Positions 26,739 through 36,385 of a DNA stretch of 64,000 nucleotides are shown piece by piece. Each line of letters opens with the position of its first letter. The stretch's first letter is position 1. Where the stretch lies: the NCBI RefSeq assembly GCF_900104385.1, contig NZ_FNJA01000005.1, positions 124,001 through 188,000 on the forward strand, in the 5' to 3' direction. Below the pieces are notes generated by a model, which was not told the DNA's origin, made no database searches, and was given only the letters and a program-made list of their open reading frames with translations. This stretch comes from Rhodoferax sp. OV413. GTDB taxonomy: Bacteria; Pseudomonadota; Gammaproteobacteria; Burkholderiales; Burkholderiaceae_C. Both the position numbers and the translations under genes were made by a program.

Positions 26739-27145
26739 GGAATACTCCTCAAAAATTGTTCCAGGATGATGCAGGCCGCAGCGGCATCTGCGTCTTTGGC
26801 GCCCATCTCCAGCGCTTCTGTGGTGCTATAGCGCTCATCTACCTCGAAAACCGGCAGATTGAAGCGACCACGCAACTGCCGGGCGAACTTCTGGGCGCGC
26901 CGGGTGTTGTCGTGCGCGGCGCCATCGGGATGGAAGGGCACGCCGACCACGATGGCGTCGGGCTGCCATTCCTTGACGCGGGCGGCGATAGGGATGAAGC
27001 GCGCATCGCCTTCGGCGGCAATCGTGCCCTGCGGTGTGGCGGTGCGGGTGAAACGGTTGCCGACTGCGACGCCGGTGCGCTTTTGGCCGTAGTCAAAGGC
27101 CAGAAATGATTGCAAATTGGCGGGAACGGCTACCGGCTCGGTCAT
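26735..27145 (-). CDS. ruvX: Holliday junction resolvase-like YqgF/RuvX
   Basis: This 136-residue RNase H-fold protein shows the family start FLAFDYGQKRTGVAVGNR with the first catalytic Asp, VVGVPFHPDGA, and VDERYSTTEALEMGAKDADA with the later acidic residues. YqgF takes part in pre-16S rRNA 5' end processing and may resolve recombination junctions. The gene overlaps yqgE upstream and pyrR downstream by 4 bases each, so translation is coupled. Confidence 0.95.
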   Translation of the reverse strand: MTEPVAVPANLQSFLAFDYGQKRTGVAVGNRFTRTATPQGTIAAEGDARFIPIAARVKEWQPDAIVVGVPFHPDGAAHDNTRRAQKFARQLRGRFNLPVFEVDERYSTTEALEMGAKDADAAAACIILEQFLRSIP

Positions 27146-27741
27146 GCATGCCCTGCTTCGGGGGACAGCATCCAGGCCTGCAGGCCCAGCAGCATCAAGG
27201 CTTTGTCGTAACGCTGCTCGACCGGGGTGTCGAAAATCACCGCCAGGTCGGCCTCTACCGTCAGCCAGCTATTTTCGCCGAGTTCGGCCTCCAGCTGGCC
27301 CTCGCCCCAGGCCGAATAGCCGAGCGAGATCAAGACCCGGCGCGGGCCGGCACCGGTGGACAGGGCTTCCAGCACGTCCTTCGAGGTGGTCATCTCCAGC
27401 CCGCCAGGAATCGCCATGGTGGAGGCGTAGACCGACTCGCTGGGGTCTATATCCGTGCCGCTGAAGGCTTCGTGCAGCACAAAGCCGCGCTCGGTTTGCA
27501 CCGGGCCGCCCTGGAATACCGGGCTATCGCTCAAATCGGCACGCCGCAGCGGCAGCTCGACCTTGTCGAACAGGCTTTTCAGGCTGATTTCGCTAGGTTT
27601 GTTGATCACCAGGCCCATGGCCCCGCGCGGGCTGTGCTCGCACAGGTAAACCACGCTCTTGGCGAACGCTTCATCCTCCAGCCCGGGCATCGCAATCAAA
27701 AAGTGATGCGTCAGGTTCATGGGGGAGGTATCGGTGTTCAT
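27142..27741 (-). CDS. yqgE: YqgE/AlgH family protein
   Basis: This 199-residue protein of the UPF0301 family starts with an N-terminal block containing HHFLIAMPGLEDEAFAKSVV, then YLCEHSPRGAMGLVINKPSE and the C-terminal YSAWGEGQLEAELGENSWLT, all diagnostic. Its molecular function is not established. It is always found next to yqgF in proteobacteria, as here (4-base overlap). It is the first gene of the unit running leftwards to pyrC'. Confidence 0.95.
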   Translation of the reverse strand: MNTDTSPMNLTHHFLIAMPGLEDEAFAKSVVYLCEHSPRGAMGLVINKPSEISLKSLFDKVELPLRRADLSDSPVFQGGPVQTERGFVLHEAFSGTDIDPSESVYASTMAIPGGLEMTTSKDVLEALSTGAGPRRVLISLGYSAWGEGQLEAELGENSWLTVEADLAVIFDTPVEQRYDKALMLLGLQAWMLSPEAGHA

Positions 27742-27904
27742 CCTTCAATTTTAAACAGTCCAGCAGCGGATTACGCGGCCCGCCCGAATAGACAGATCCG
27801 ACGCAATGTCGAATTTGAACAAGTGTGCGTCTGCACGGCGCAAGGTGACACACGGGGGACATCCAACAATGCATCCAGATTCATTGGACCCCCACGAGAA
27901 ACCC
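27742..27904. promoter_or_regulatory. Divergent intergenic region upstream of the glycine betaine cluster
   Basis: These 163 bases separate yqgE (minus) from soxB (plus) and must hold the promoter for the first genes of the catabolic cluster. I see an imperfect dyad ATCCGACGCAATGTCGAAT near 27796-27814. A GGGGGAC at 27854 could serve a start at 27869. I could not find a convincing sigma-54 or sigma-70 motif on the plus strand, and I cannot place a GbdR site with certainty. Confidence 0.35.
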
Positions 27905-29164
27905 ATGCGCGGCCAAAACTACTCACTCTGGAGCCTGCTCAAGCACGGCTTTAAAAACCACCAAACCTGGGAACCAGCCTGGGAACGGGTGGCCCTGAAA
28001 CCCTCCTACGACGTGGTGATCGTCGGCGGCGGCGGGCACGGCCTGGCCACCGCCTACTACCTGGCCAAAAACCACCCGGAGGTCGGCAAGATCGCCGTGC
28101 TGGAAAAAGGCTACCTGGGCGGCGGCAACACGGCGCGCAACACCACCATCGTGCGCTCCAACTACCTGTGGGACGAATCCGCAGCCATCTACGAGCATTC
28201 GCTGAAGCTGTGGGAAGGCCTGACCGAAGACCTGAACTTCAACGTGATGTTCAGCCAGCGCGGCGTGTTCAACCTGGGCCACAACCTGCAGGACATGCGC
28301 GACATCGAACGCCGGGTCAATGCCAATGCGCTGCAAGGCATAGACGCCCATGTGCTGAACGCGCAGGAAGTGAAGGAAAAGATCCCCCAGCTCGACTGCA
28401 GCCGCAGCCGCCGCTTCCCGGTGCTTGGCGCCAGCTGGCAGCCGCGCGCCGGCATTGCACACCACGACGCCGTGGCCCGTGGCTTTGCCCGTGCCGCCAG
28501 TCGCCTGGGCGTGGATCTGATCGAGGGCTGCGAAGTCACCGGCATGGACATCCAGGGCGGCAAGATCCGCGGCCTGCAAACCAACCTGGGCGCGGTCAAG
28601 ACCGACCGCGTGGGTTGCGTGGCTGCCGGCCATTCCTCTGTGCTGGCCAAGATGGCCGGCCTGCGCATGCCGCTGGAAAGCCATCCGCTGCAGGCTTTTG
28701 TGTCGGAATCGATGCAGCGCGTGATCGACACCGTGATCATGTCCAACGCGGTCCACGGCTACCTCAGCCAGTCGGACAAGGGCGAGCTGGTGATCGGCGC
28801 CGGCATCGACAGCTACCTGGGCTACGGCCAGCGCGGCAGCCCGCACGTGATCGAACACACGGCCGCCGCCATCATCGAGCTGTTCCCCCAGTTCTCCCGT
28901 GTGCGCATGAACCGCCAGTGGGGCGGCATTGTGGACGTGACGCCCGACGCCTGCCCGATCATCTCCAAGACCGCCGTGCAAGGCCTGTTCTTCAACTGCG
29001 GCTGGGGCACGGGCGGCTTCAAGGCCACACCGGGCTCGGGCCATGTGTTTGCCGACATGCTGGCCAAGGGCGAACCTGGCCCGCTCGCCAAATCCTTCTC
29101 CGTAGACCGTTTCCACACGGGCCACCTCATCGACGAACACGGCGCCGCTGGCGTCGCCCACTGA
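27905..29164 (+). CDS. soxB: Sarcosine oxidase beta subunit
   Basis: This subunit of about 419 residues of heterotetrameric sarcosine oxidase binds FAD and oxidatively demethylates sarcosine to glycine. The FAD-binding signature [20 protein letters not shown] and [20 protein letters not shown] are typical, as is [20 protein letters not shown]. The start at 27905 ([16 protein letters not shown]) fits the family N-terminus; an ATG at 27869 with a better Shine-Dalgarno would add 12 residues. It opens the soxBDAG-glyA run and is the first gene of an 18-kb plus-strand array. Confidence 0.95.
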   Translation: MRGQNYSLWSLLKHGFKNHQTWEPAWERVALKPSYDVVIVGGGGHGLATAYYLAKNHPEVGKIAVLEKGYLGGGNTARNTTIVRSNYLWDESAAIYEHSLKLWEGLTEDLNFNVMFSQRGVFNLGHNLQDMRDIERRVNANALQGIDAHVLNAQEVKEKIPQLDCSRSRRFPVLGASWQPRAGIAHHDAVARGFARAASRLGVDLIEGCEVTGMDIQGGKIRGLQTNLGAVKTDRVGCVAAGHSSVLAKMAGLRMPLESHPLQAFVSESMQRVIDTVIMSNAVHGYLSQSDKGELVIGAGIDSYLGYGQRGSPHVIEHTAAAIIELFPQFSRVRMNRQWGGIVDVTPDACPIISKTAVQGLFFNCGWGTGGFKATPGSGHVFADMLAKGEPGPLAKSFSVDRFHTGHLIDEHGAAGVAH

Positions 29165-29176
29165 GCGTAGACGACT

Positions 29177-29485
29177 ATGTTTTTATTGCACTGCCCCCAC
29201 TGCGGCGAAACGCGGGACGAAGAAGAGTTCAGCAACGCCGGTGAAGCCTATATCCCCCGCCCGGCCCAGCCCGAAGCTGTAGACGACGCCACCTGGGGCG
29301 ACTACGTGTTCATGCGCCGCAACACCAAGGGTTGGTTCTGGGAGCAATGGCAGCACACCGCGGCCTGCCGCAAGGTGTTTGCCGTGAAGCGCAACACCGC
29401 CACCTACGAAATCGCCGGCACCTGGACCCTGGCCGAAGGCAAGGCCTTGTTTCTGGCCGACATGGCCAAGGAGCAAGCAGCATGA
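29177..29485 (+). CDS. soxD: Sarcosine oxidase delta subunit
   Basis: This 102-residue small subunit has the characteristic zinc-binding start MFLLHCPHCGETRDEEEFSN (Cys-x2-Cys) and a later HTAACRKVFAVKRNTATYE with His and Cys completing the site. It helps assemble the heterotetramer. It lies 12 bases after soxB, and its TGA overlaps the soxA ATG (ATGA). Confidence 0.96.
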   Translation: MFLLHCPHCGETRDEEEFSNAGEAYIPRPAQPEAVDDATWGDYVFMRRNTKGWFWEQWQHTAACRKVFAVKRNTATYEIAGTWTLAEGKALFLADMAKEQAA

Positions 29486-32478
29486 GCGGCACACGGGTAC
29501 CCCAGACCGGCACGCGCATCGACAGCACGCGCACCGTCAAGTTCACATTCGACGGCCGCGACTACACCGGCCACCCCGGCGACACGCTGGCCTCGGCCCT
29601 GCTGGCCCACGGTGTGCGCCGCATGGCGCGCAGCTTCAAGTACGGCCGGCCCCGCGGCATCATCGGCGCCGGTGCGGAAGAACCGAATGCACTGGTGCAG
29701 CTGGGTGTCGGCGCGCTGACCACGCCCAACGTCAAGGCCACGCAGGCCGAGCTGTACGACGGCCTCAGCGCCCGCTCCACCTCGGGCTGGCCATCGCTCG
29801 ACTTCGACTTGAAATCGGTGCTGGGCCAGGGCTCGCGCTTCATGCCGGCTGGCTTCTACAGCAAAACCTTCAAATGGCCGCAAAAACTCTGGCCGCTGTA
29901 TGAAACCGTGATCCGCAAGTTCGCCGGCTTTGGCGATGCGCCCACCGAGCCCGATCCCGAGAACTACGACCACCTGCACCACCATGTGGACGTGCTGGTG
30001 GTCGGCGGCGGCGCCTGTGGCCTGCTGGCTGCGCTGCAAGCCGGCCGCGCCGGACTCAAGACCCTGCTGCTGGACGAGCAAAACGAGCTGGGCGGCTGGC
30101 TGCTGTCCGACCCGCATGCACAGATCGATGGCCGCAACAGCGATGCCTACATCCGCTCGGTGCACACCACCCTGGCCGAGATGCCGCATGTGACGGTGTT
30201 GACCCGCACCACCGCTTTCGGCATGTACGAGCAAAACCTGGTGCAGGCCGTGGAACTGGTGCAGGACCATATCGCACCCGAACAGCGCCAAGCACATTTG
30301 CCACGCCACCGCATGCACAAGATACGCGCCCACCACGTAGTTTTAGCTACCGGCGCCATCGAACGCCCGCTGGTGTTCGGCAACAACGACCTGCCGGGCG
30401 TGATGACGGTCTCGGCCGGCCAAACCTTTCTGCACCGCTACGGCGTGCGGGTTGGCCAGCGTGTGGTCATCTGCGGCACCAGCGACCTGGTCCACGACTG
30501 CGCCGAAGGCCTGGCCAAGGCCGGCGCCACCGTCACGGTCGCCGATGTGCGCCATGGCGCTGTGGCCCGCAACAGCAGCTACACCGTGCTGGCCGGCCAC
30601 GGCATTGCCGAAGCCACCGGCGGCAGCGAAGTCAAGGGCGTACGCCTGGTACCTTTGCATGCCACGCGGGACGAAGTTGCCGGCAACGGAACCTCCATCG
30701 CCTGCGATGTGGTGCTGAGCTCGGGCGGCCTCTCGCCCACCGTGCATTTGTTCTGCCACGACGGCAGCCGCCCGCAGTGGGATGAGGCCGTCGCCGCGTT
30801 TGTGGTGCCCCGCACCGGCCGCAAGGGCGTGGCCTGCGTTGGTGCAGTCACTGGCGCGTTCGAACTGGCAGATGCGCTGGCACAGACCACCCACGCCATG
30901 CAACAGGTGCTGGCCGCTTGCGGCAAGCGCGAATCGCTGCACACACCGGCCTGCATCCAGCCCAAGCGCCTGCCGGCACGACCGATGTTCCGCCTGCCCG
31001 ACGGCAAACAAGAAGGCGCGGGCGCCAAGGCTTTTGTGGATTACCAGAACGACGTCAGCGCGGCCGACATTGAGCTGGCCGTGCGCGAGAACTACCACTC
31101 GATCGAGCACGTCAAACGCTACACCGCGTTGGGCTTCGGCACCGACCAGGGCAAGCTGTCCAATGTGAACGGCTTCGTCATCACCGCGCGTGCGCTGAAG
31201 CGCCCGGTGAACGAGGTCGGCACCACCACCTACCGCCCGGCCTATACCCCGGTGAGCCTGGGCGCACTGGCCGGCACCATGAGCGAAGAGCTGTTCGATC
31301 CGAGCCGCTACAGCGCGATCCACGCCTCCCATGTGGCGCGCGGCGCGGCGCTGGAACCGGTCGGCCAATGGCAGCGGCCCTGGTACTTCGCCAAGCCCGG
31401 TGAAGACCTGCATGCCGCCGTCAACCGCGAATGCCTGGCTGCCCGCAATGGCGTGGCGGTAATGGATGCATCGACGCTGGGCAAGATCCAGATCGACGGC
31501 CCGGATGCACGCGAATTCCTGAACCGCATCTACGCCAACGCGTGGACGCAATTGGCGGTCGGCAAATGCCGCTACGGCCTGATGCTGGACGAAAACGGCA
31601 TGGTGATGGACGATGGCGTGACCGCCTGCATCCAGCAAAACCAGTTCTACATGACCACTACCACCGGCGGTGCAGCCCGCGTGCTGAACTGGCTGGAGCG
31701 CTGGCACCAGACCGAATGGCCAGAGCTGAAGGTGTGGATGACTTCGGTCACCGACCACTGGTCGACCATCGCCCTGGTGGGACCCAAATCCCGCGCGGTG
31801 CTGGCCAAGCTGTGCCCGGACATCGATCTGTCGCCCGAGAACTTCAAGTTTATGGACTGGCGCGCTGGCACCGTCAACGGCCTGCCGGCCCGGGTGTTCC
31901 GCATCAGCTTCTCGGGTGAACTGTCATACGAGCTGAACGTCGAATCCGGCTACGGCCACGCATTGTGGGAGGCCGTAATGGCCGCCGGTGCCGATTTCGA
32001 TATCACGCCCTATGGCACTGAAACCATGCACGTGTTACGGGCCGAGAAGGGCTTCATCATCGTCGGCCAGGACACCGATGGCTCGATGAGCCCGCTGGAT
32101 CTGGACATGGCCTGGGCTGTCGGCATGAAGAAACCGTTCAGCTTCCTGGGTAAGCGCTCGCTGGCCCGTAGCGACACGGCCCGCGAAGGCCGCAAGCAAC
32201 TGGTTGGCCTGTTGCCAGAAGACCCGAATAGCGTGCTGATCGAAGGCGCGCAAATCATGGAAAGCGCCACCGTCGGCACCAGCAACCAGATGCTCGGCCA
32301 TGTGACCTCCAGCTACCACAGCGCCTTCCTGGGCCGCTCCATCGCCATGGCGGTGGTCGCTGGCGGCCTGCAGCGCAAGGAGCAAACCCTGTACGTGCAT
32401 GCCCACGGCAAGGTGACACCGGTCAAGGTAGGCGGCAGTGTGTTTGTGGATGTGAAAGGTGACCGTCAAAATGTCTAA
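29482..32478 (+). CDS. soxA: Sarcosine oxidase alpha subunit
   Basis: This 998-residue subunit has an N-terminal ferredoxin-like fold without the iron-sulfur ligands (VKFTFDGRDYTGHPGDTLAS), a NAD+/FAD-type dinucleotide domain (HHVDVLVVGGGACGLLAALQ near residue 170; ATGAIERPLVFGNNDLPGV near 290), and a C-terminal aminomethyltransferase (GCV_T) domain (about 600-990) that passes the methyl-derived carbon to tetrahydrofolate. The product 5,10-methylene-THF feeds the downstream glyA product. It starts at 29482, overlapping soxD, and overlaps soxG by 8 bases. Length is normal (about 1000). Confidence 0.96.
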   Translation: MSGTRVPQTGTRIDSTRTVKFTFDGRDYTGHPGDTLASALLAHGVRRMARSFKYGRPRGIIGAGAEEPNALVQLGVGALTTPNVKATQAELYDGLSARSTSGWPSLDFDLKSVLGQGSRFMPAGFYSKTFKWPQKLWPLYETVIRKFAGFGDAPTEPDPENYDHLHHHVDVLVVGGGACGLLAALQAGRAGLKTLLLDEQNELGGWLLSDPHAQIDGRNSDAYIRSVHTTLAEMPHVTVLTRTTAFGMYEQNLVQAVELVQDHIAPEQRQAHLPRHRMHKIRAHHVVLATGAIERPLVFGNNDLPGVMTVSAGQTFLHRYGVRVGQRVVICGTSDLVHDCAEGLAKAGATVTVADVRHGAVARNSSYTVLAGHGIAEATGGSEVKGVRLVPLHATRDEVAGNGTSIACDVVLSSGGLSPTVHLFCHDGSRPQWDEAVAAFVVPRTGRKGVACVGAVTGAFELADALAQTTHAMQQVLAACGKRESLHTPACIQPKRLPARPMFRLPDGKQEGAGAKAFVDYQNDVSAADIELAVRENYHSIEHVKRYTALGFGTDQGKLSNVNGFVITARALKRPVNEVGTTTYRPAYTPVSLGALAGTMSEELFDPSRYSAIHASHVARGAALEPVGQWQRPWYFAKPGEDLHAAVNRECLAARNGVAVMDASTLGKIQIDGPDAREFLNRIYANAWTQLAVGKCRYGLMLDENGMVMDDGVTACIQQNQFYMTTTTGGAARVLNWLERWHQTEWPELKVWMTSVTDHWSTIALVGPKSRAVLAKLCPDIDLSPENFKFMDWRAGTVNGLPARVFRISFSGELSYELNVESGYGHALWEAVMAAGADFDITPYGTETMHVLRAEKGFIIVGQDTDGSMSPLDLDMAWAVGMKKPFSFLGKRSLARSDTAREGRKQLVGLLPEDPNSVLIEGAQIMESATVGTSNQMLGHVTSSYHSAFLGRSIAMAVVAGGLQRKEQTLYVHAHGKVTPVKVGGSVFVDVKGDRQNV

Positions 32479-33124
32479 CGCACTGAACGCGATGCTGGAA
32501 TCCCCTCTGCACGCTTTTGGCCTGCCGGCCCGCGTGGCCGCCCCCACGGCCCGCAATCGGGTGGTGATGAGCGAGCTGCCCCATATGGGCTACATCGTGC
32601 TGCGCGGCAAAGCCGACGACAGCGTATTCATGCAGGCCGTGGCCGGCGTAATCGGCCAGCCTCTGCCGACCCAGCCGATGACGGTGCTAAGCACCGCCTC
32701 TGGCGTGGTGCTGTGGGTATCGCCCGATGAATGGCTGCTGGTGTGCAAGCGCTCCATGCGCGACAGCCTGCTGGCCAGCCTGACCGGCGCGCTGCAGGAT
32801 GTGTTCGCCCAGGTGGTGGACAACAGCGGCGGCCTGACCGCGCTGCGCATCAGCGGCCCCGACCACATGCTGCTGCTGCGCCAGCTCGGCCCCTACGACT
32901 ACGAGAGCCTGGCTGTCGGCCGCTGCGCCAGCACCGTGGCCTCCAAGACCGGTTTCACCGTGGCGCGCACCGACGAAGCCGGCGTGGTGCTGGTGTTCCG
33001 CCGCAGCTTTGCCGACTACACCTGGCGCCTGCTGGAACGCACTGCCCTGCCCTACCACCTGTGCATCACCAGCCCGGCGCAATGCGCCGACCCGGTATTC
33101 ACCCCCTTGTTTGAAATTGTTTGA
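32471..33124 (+). CDS. soxG: Sarcosine oxidase gamma subunit
   Basis: This 217-residue gamma subunit reads TVLSTASGVVLWVSPDEWLL, followed by DNSGGLTALRISGPDHMLLL and RRSFADYTWRLLERTALPY. It completes the SoxBDAG complex at the interface with the GCV_T-like part of SoxA. ATG 32471 overlaps the soxA stop (ATGTCTAA); a GTG at 32459 is an alternative. The order B-D-A-G is the usual one. Confidence 0.94.
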   Translation: MSNALNAMLESPLHAFGLPARVAAPTARNRVVMSELPHMGYIVLRGKADDSVFMQAVAGVIGQPLPTQPMTVLSTASGVVLWVSPDEWLLVCKRSMRDSLLASLTGALQDVFAQVVDNSGGLTALRISGPDHMLLLRQLGPYDYESLAVGRCASTVASKTGFTVARTDEAGVVLVFRRSFADYTWRLLERTALPYHLCITSPAQCADPVFTPLFEIV

Positions 33125-33136
33125 AAGAGCGTCGCC

Positions 33137-34411
33137 ATGCAAACTGAAGCATTCTTCTCTGTGGGCGTAGCCCAGGCCGACCCCGCCGTCAATACTGCGA
33201 TGGACCATGAACTGCAGCGCCAGCGCGAGCAGATCGAACTGATCGCCTCGGAAAACATCGTCTCCAAGGCGGTACTTGAAGCCCAGGGCTCAGTACTGAC
33301 CAACAAGTACGCCGAGGGCTACCCCGGCAAGCGTTACTACGGTGGCTGCGAACATGTGGACGTGGTCGAAGCCCTGGCAATCGAGCGCCTGTGCAAGCTG
33401 TTCGGCTGCGAGTTCGCCAATGTGCAACCGCACTCCGGCGCGCAGGCCAACACGGCCGTGATGCTGGCCCTGGTACAGCCCGGCGACACGGTGCTGGGCA
33501 TGTCGCTGTCGGCCGGCGGCCACCTGACGCACGGAGCCAAGCCTGCGCTGTCGGGCAAATGGTTCAAGGCCGTGCAGTACGGTGTGCGCCGCGAAGACTC
33601 GCTGATTGACTATGACGAAGTCGAAGCGCTGGCGGTAGAGCACAAGCCCAAGCTGATCATCGCCGGCTTCTCAGCCTACCCGCGCACCATCGACTGGGCG
33701 CGCTTCCGTGCGATTGCCGACAAGGTCGGCGCACTGCTGATGGTGGACATGGCCCACGTCGCTGGCCTGGTCGCCACCGGCGTCTACCCCAGCCCGGTAC
33801 CGCATGCGCATGTGACCACCTCCACCACCCACAAGACGCTGCGCGGCCCGCGCGGTGGCGTGATCCTGACGAATGACGCCGAGATCGCCAAGAAGGTCAA
33901 CTCCGCAGTGTTCCCCGGTTCGCAAGGCGGTCCACTGATGCACGTCATCGCTGCCAAGGCCGTGGCTTTTGGCGAGGCGCTGCAACCCAGCTTCAAGGCC
34001 TACACCCAGCAGGTGGTGGCCAACGCCAAGGCCCTGGGCGCGGTGCTCAAGGTCGGTGGCCTGGACCTGGTGACCGGCGGTACCGACAACCACCTGCTGC
34101 TGGTGGATCTGCGCCCACTGGGCCTGAAGGGCAACACCACCGAAGTGGCGCTGGAACGGGCCGGCATCACCTGCAACAAGAACGGCATCCCGTTCGATGA
34201 CGAGAAGCCCACCATCACTTCGGGCATCCGCGTGGGCACAGCAGCAGGCACCACACGCGGTTTCGGCGTGGCCGAGTTTGAAGAAGTCGGCCGCCTGATG
34301 CTGGAAGTCTTCAACAGCCTGAAAACCAACCCCGCCGGCGACCCGGCCGTGGAGGCATCGGTTTACGCACGCGTCAAAGCCCTGACTGCCCGTTTCCCTC
34401 TGTACGCATAA
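33137..34411 (+). CDS. glyA: Serine hydroxymethyltransferase
   Basis: This 424-residue PLP enzyme interconverts glycine + 5,10-methylene-THF and serine. Signatures: [40 protein letters not shown] and the Schiff-base lysine in [20 protein letters not shown]. Sitting 12 bases after soxG, it can use both products of sarcosine oxidase at once to make serine, which SdaA (54856) can then deaminate. This is probably a pathway-dedicated copy; a housekeeping glyA is expected elsewhere. Confidence 0.97.
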   Translation: MQTEAFFSVGVAQADPAVNTAMDHELQRQREQIELIASENIVSKAVLEAQGSVLTNKYAEGYPGKRYYGGCEHVDVVEALAIERLCKLFGCEFANVQPHSGAQANTAVMLALVQPGDTVLGMSLSAGGHLTHGAKPALSGKWFKAVQYGVRREDSLIDYDEVEALAVEHKPKLIIAGFSAYPRTIDWARFRAIADKVGALLMVDMAHVAGLVATGVYPSPVPHAHVTTSTTHKTLRGPRGGVILTNDAEIAKKVNSAVFPGSQGGPLMHVIAAKAVAFGEALQPSFKAYTQQVVANAKALGAVLKVGGLDLVTGGTDNHLLLVDLRPLGLKGNTTEVALERAGITCNKNGIPFDDEKPTITSGIRVGTAAGTTRGFGVAEFEEVGRLMLEVFNSLKTNPAGDPAVEASVYARVKALTARFPLYA

Positions 34412-34423
34412 AGGACACGCACC

Positions 34424-35395
34424 ATGAGCACCCTGCACCAAGACTCCATCGTCATCGACGGCCTCATCATCGCCAAGCTGGACCGCAGCGTATTTGAAGA
34501 CATGAAGAAAGGCGGTTTGGCCGCCGCCAACTGCACCGTCTCCGTGTGGGAGGACTTCCCCAAGACGGTCGACAACATCGCCCAGCTGAAACAGCTGATC
34601 CGCGACAACAGCGACCTCGTGACCCTGGCACGCAACACGGCGGACATCGTCCAGGCGAAGGCCGATGGCAAAACCGGCATCGTCCTGGGCTTCCAGAACG
34701 CCCATGCCTTTGAGGACAACCTCGGCTACATCGAGGCCTTCCACGACATGGGTGTGCGCGTGGTTCAGCTTTGCTACAACACGCAGAACCTCGTGGGCAC
34801 CGGCTGCTATGAGCGCGATGGCGGACTGTCCGGCTACGGCCGCGAGGTCATCGCAGAAATGAACCGCGTGGGCATCATGGTCGACCTGTCGCACGTGGGC
34901 AGCAAGACCTCTGAAGAAGCGATCCTGGCATCCACCAAGCCCGTGGCTTACACCCATTGCCTGCCCCTGGGCCTGAAGGACCACCCGCGCAACAAGAGTG
35001 ATGCAGAGCTGAAGTTCATCGCCGACCACGGCGGCTTCATCGGCGTGACCATGTTCTCGCCCTTCCTCAAGCGCGGCAATGAATCGACCGTGCACGACTA
35101 CGTCGAGGCCATCGACTACGTCATCAACATTGTGGGCGAAGACTGCGTGGGCTTGGGCTCTGACTTCACCCAAGGCCACGGCCATGAGTTCTTCGACATG
35201 CTGACGCATGACAAAGGCCGCTGGCGCCGCCTGACCAACTTCGGTGAGGTGATCAATCCCGAAGGCATTCGCACCATTGGCGACTTCCCCAACCTGACGA
35301 CCACGATGCAGCAATCTGGCTGGTCCGATGGCCGGATCACCAAGGTGCTGGGTGCCAACTGGATGAAATTCTTCGACCAGGTCTGGGGTACCTAA
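34424..35395 (+). CDS. Membrane dipeptidase (M19) family protein lacking the HxD metal motif
   Basis: This 323-residue TIM-barrel protein resembles peptidase family M19. VIDGLIIAKLDRSVFEDMKK at the N-terminus aligns with the usual VxDGHxD segment, but Leu14-Ile15-Ile16 replaces the metal-binding H-x-D. The bridging Glu (IEG) reads GFQNAH. Two later His regions remain: VDLSHVGSKTSEEA and YTHCLPLGLKDHPRNKSD. Homologues of the same type lie next to dgcAB in Pseudomonas (PA5396 type, recalled), so the gene is a conserved member of betaine clusters with unknown reaction. There is no signal peptide, so it is cytoplasmic. Confidence 0.85.
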   Translation: MSTLHQDSIVIDGLIIAKLDRSVFEDMKKGGLAAANCTVSVWEDFPKTVDNIAQLKQLIRDNSDLVTLARNTADIVQAKADGKTGIVLGFQNAHAFEDNLGYIEAFHDMGVRVVQLCYNTQNLVGTGCYERDGGLSGYGREVIAEMNRVGIMVDLSHVGSKTSEEAILASTKPVAYTHCLPLGLKDHPRNKSDAELKFIADHGGFIGVTMFSPFLKRGNESTVHDYVEAIDYVINIVGEDCVGLGSDFTQGHGHEFFDMLTHDKGRWRRLTNFGEVINPEGIRTIGDFPNLTTTMQQSGWSDGRITKVLGANWMKFFDQVWGT

Positions 35396-35458
35396 GACCC
35401 GCCAACTACCGATTTCCCCGTCCCTCTCGTCCCCTTCCACAACCAGGAGTTAGCTGCT

Positions 35459-36334
35459 ATGACCGTTTCGTTCACCCCCCGCAAACGTCGTGAGTTCCTC
35501 ACACAGACTTTGAGCCTGTCCGCATTGGCCATGTCCGGCGGCGCTGCCTTCGCCCAAGCCAAGCCCACCATCAAGATCGGCTTTGTCGATGGCTGGTCGG
35601 ACAGCGTCGCCACCACCAACCTGGCGGCCGCCATCATCCGCAGTAAGCTGGGCATGAATGTGGAGCTGGTGCCGCTGGCTGCCGGCATCATGTGGCAGGG
35701 CGTGGCGCGTGGCGACATCGACGCCACCCTGTCGGCCTGGCTGCCCGTCACGCATGAAGCCTACCTGGCCAACTTCAAGGACAAGGTACAGATCCTGGGT
35801 GCCAACTACCCTGGCGCCAAGATCGGCCTGATCGTGCCCGAGTACGTCAAGGCCACCAGCCTGGCCGACCTGAACAGCCACCGCGCCGACTTTGACAACC
35901 GCATCGTCGGTATCGACGCCGGCGCCGGCGTGATGAAGAAGACCGAAGAAGCCATCAAAGCCTACGGCCTGGAAATGCGCCTGCAGCCCAGCTCCGGCCC
36001 AGCCATGGCCGCCGAGCTCGACCGCGCCTACCGCGCCAACAAATCCATCGCCGTCACCGGCTGGATCCCGCACTGGATGTTTGCCAAGTACAAGCTGCGC
36101 TTCCTGGCCGACCCGAAGAACATCTACGGCGCCGAAGAGCATGTGGATAGCGTGATCAACCCCGGCCTGAACACCAAGGCGCCTACGGTTGTCGCCTTCC
36201 TGAAAAAGCTGTCGTGGAAGCCTGAAGAAATCGGTGCCGTGATGCTGGCCGTCGAAGGTGGGGCCAAGCCCGATGCCGCGGCCGAAAAATGGATTGCAGA
36301 CAACCCTGCCCGTGTTGCTGGCTGGCTCGCCTGA
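35459..36334 (+). CDS. ABC substrate-binding protein for glycine betaine-like ligands, Tat-type signal
   Basis: This 291-residue OpuAC-type periplasmic binding protein has an N-terminus, RKRREFLTQTLSLSALAMSG, with a twin-arginine motif (RRxFL) before a hydrophobic stretch and an AFA cleavage site. The mature part starts IKIGFVDGWSDSVATTNLAA. Trp residues in DGWSD, SAWLPV and TGWIPHWM are placed as in the aromatic boxes that hold quaternary amines. No permease lies next to it; it probably serves the ABC core encoded 11 kb downstream, as BetX/CaiX-type extra binding proteins do in Pseudomonas. AGGAG precedes the ATG. Confidence 0.9.
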   Translation: MTVSFTPRKRREFLTQTLSLSALAMSGGAAFAQAKPTIKIGFVDGWSDSVATTNLAAAIIRSKLGMNVELVPLAAGIMWQGVARGDIDATLSAWLPVTHEAYLANFKDKVQILGANYPGAKIGLIVPEYVKATSLADLNSHRADFDNRIVGIDAGAGVMKKTEEAIKAYGLEMRLQPSSGPAMAAELDRAYRANKSIAVTGWIPHWMFAKYKLRFLADPKNIYGAEEHVDSVINPGLNTKAPTVVAFLKKLSWKPEEIGAVMLAVEGGAKPDAAAEKWIADNPARVAGWLA

Positions 36335-36385
36335 GCCCCCGACTGAATCCACGTTTAGATAGTAAATAGCAAAGGCTGTGTCGCA

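Noticed and set aside
27742-27904. Possible GbdR binding sites upstream of soxB
   Set aside because: I do not remember the consensus well enough to mark a site without comparing several promoters by computation.
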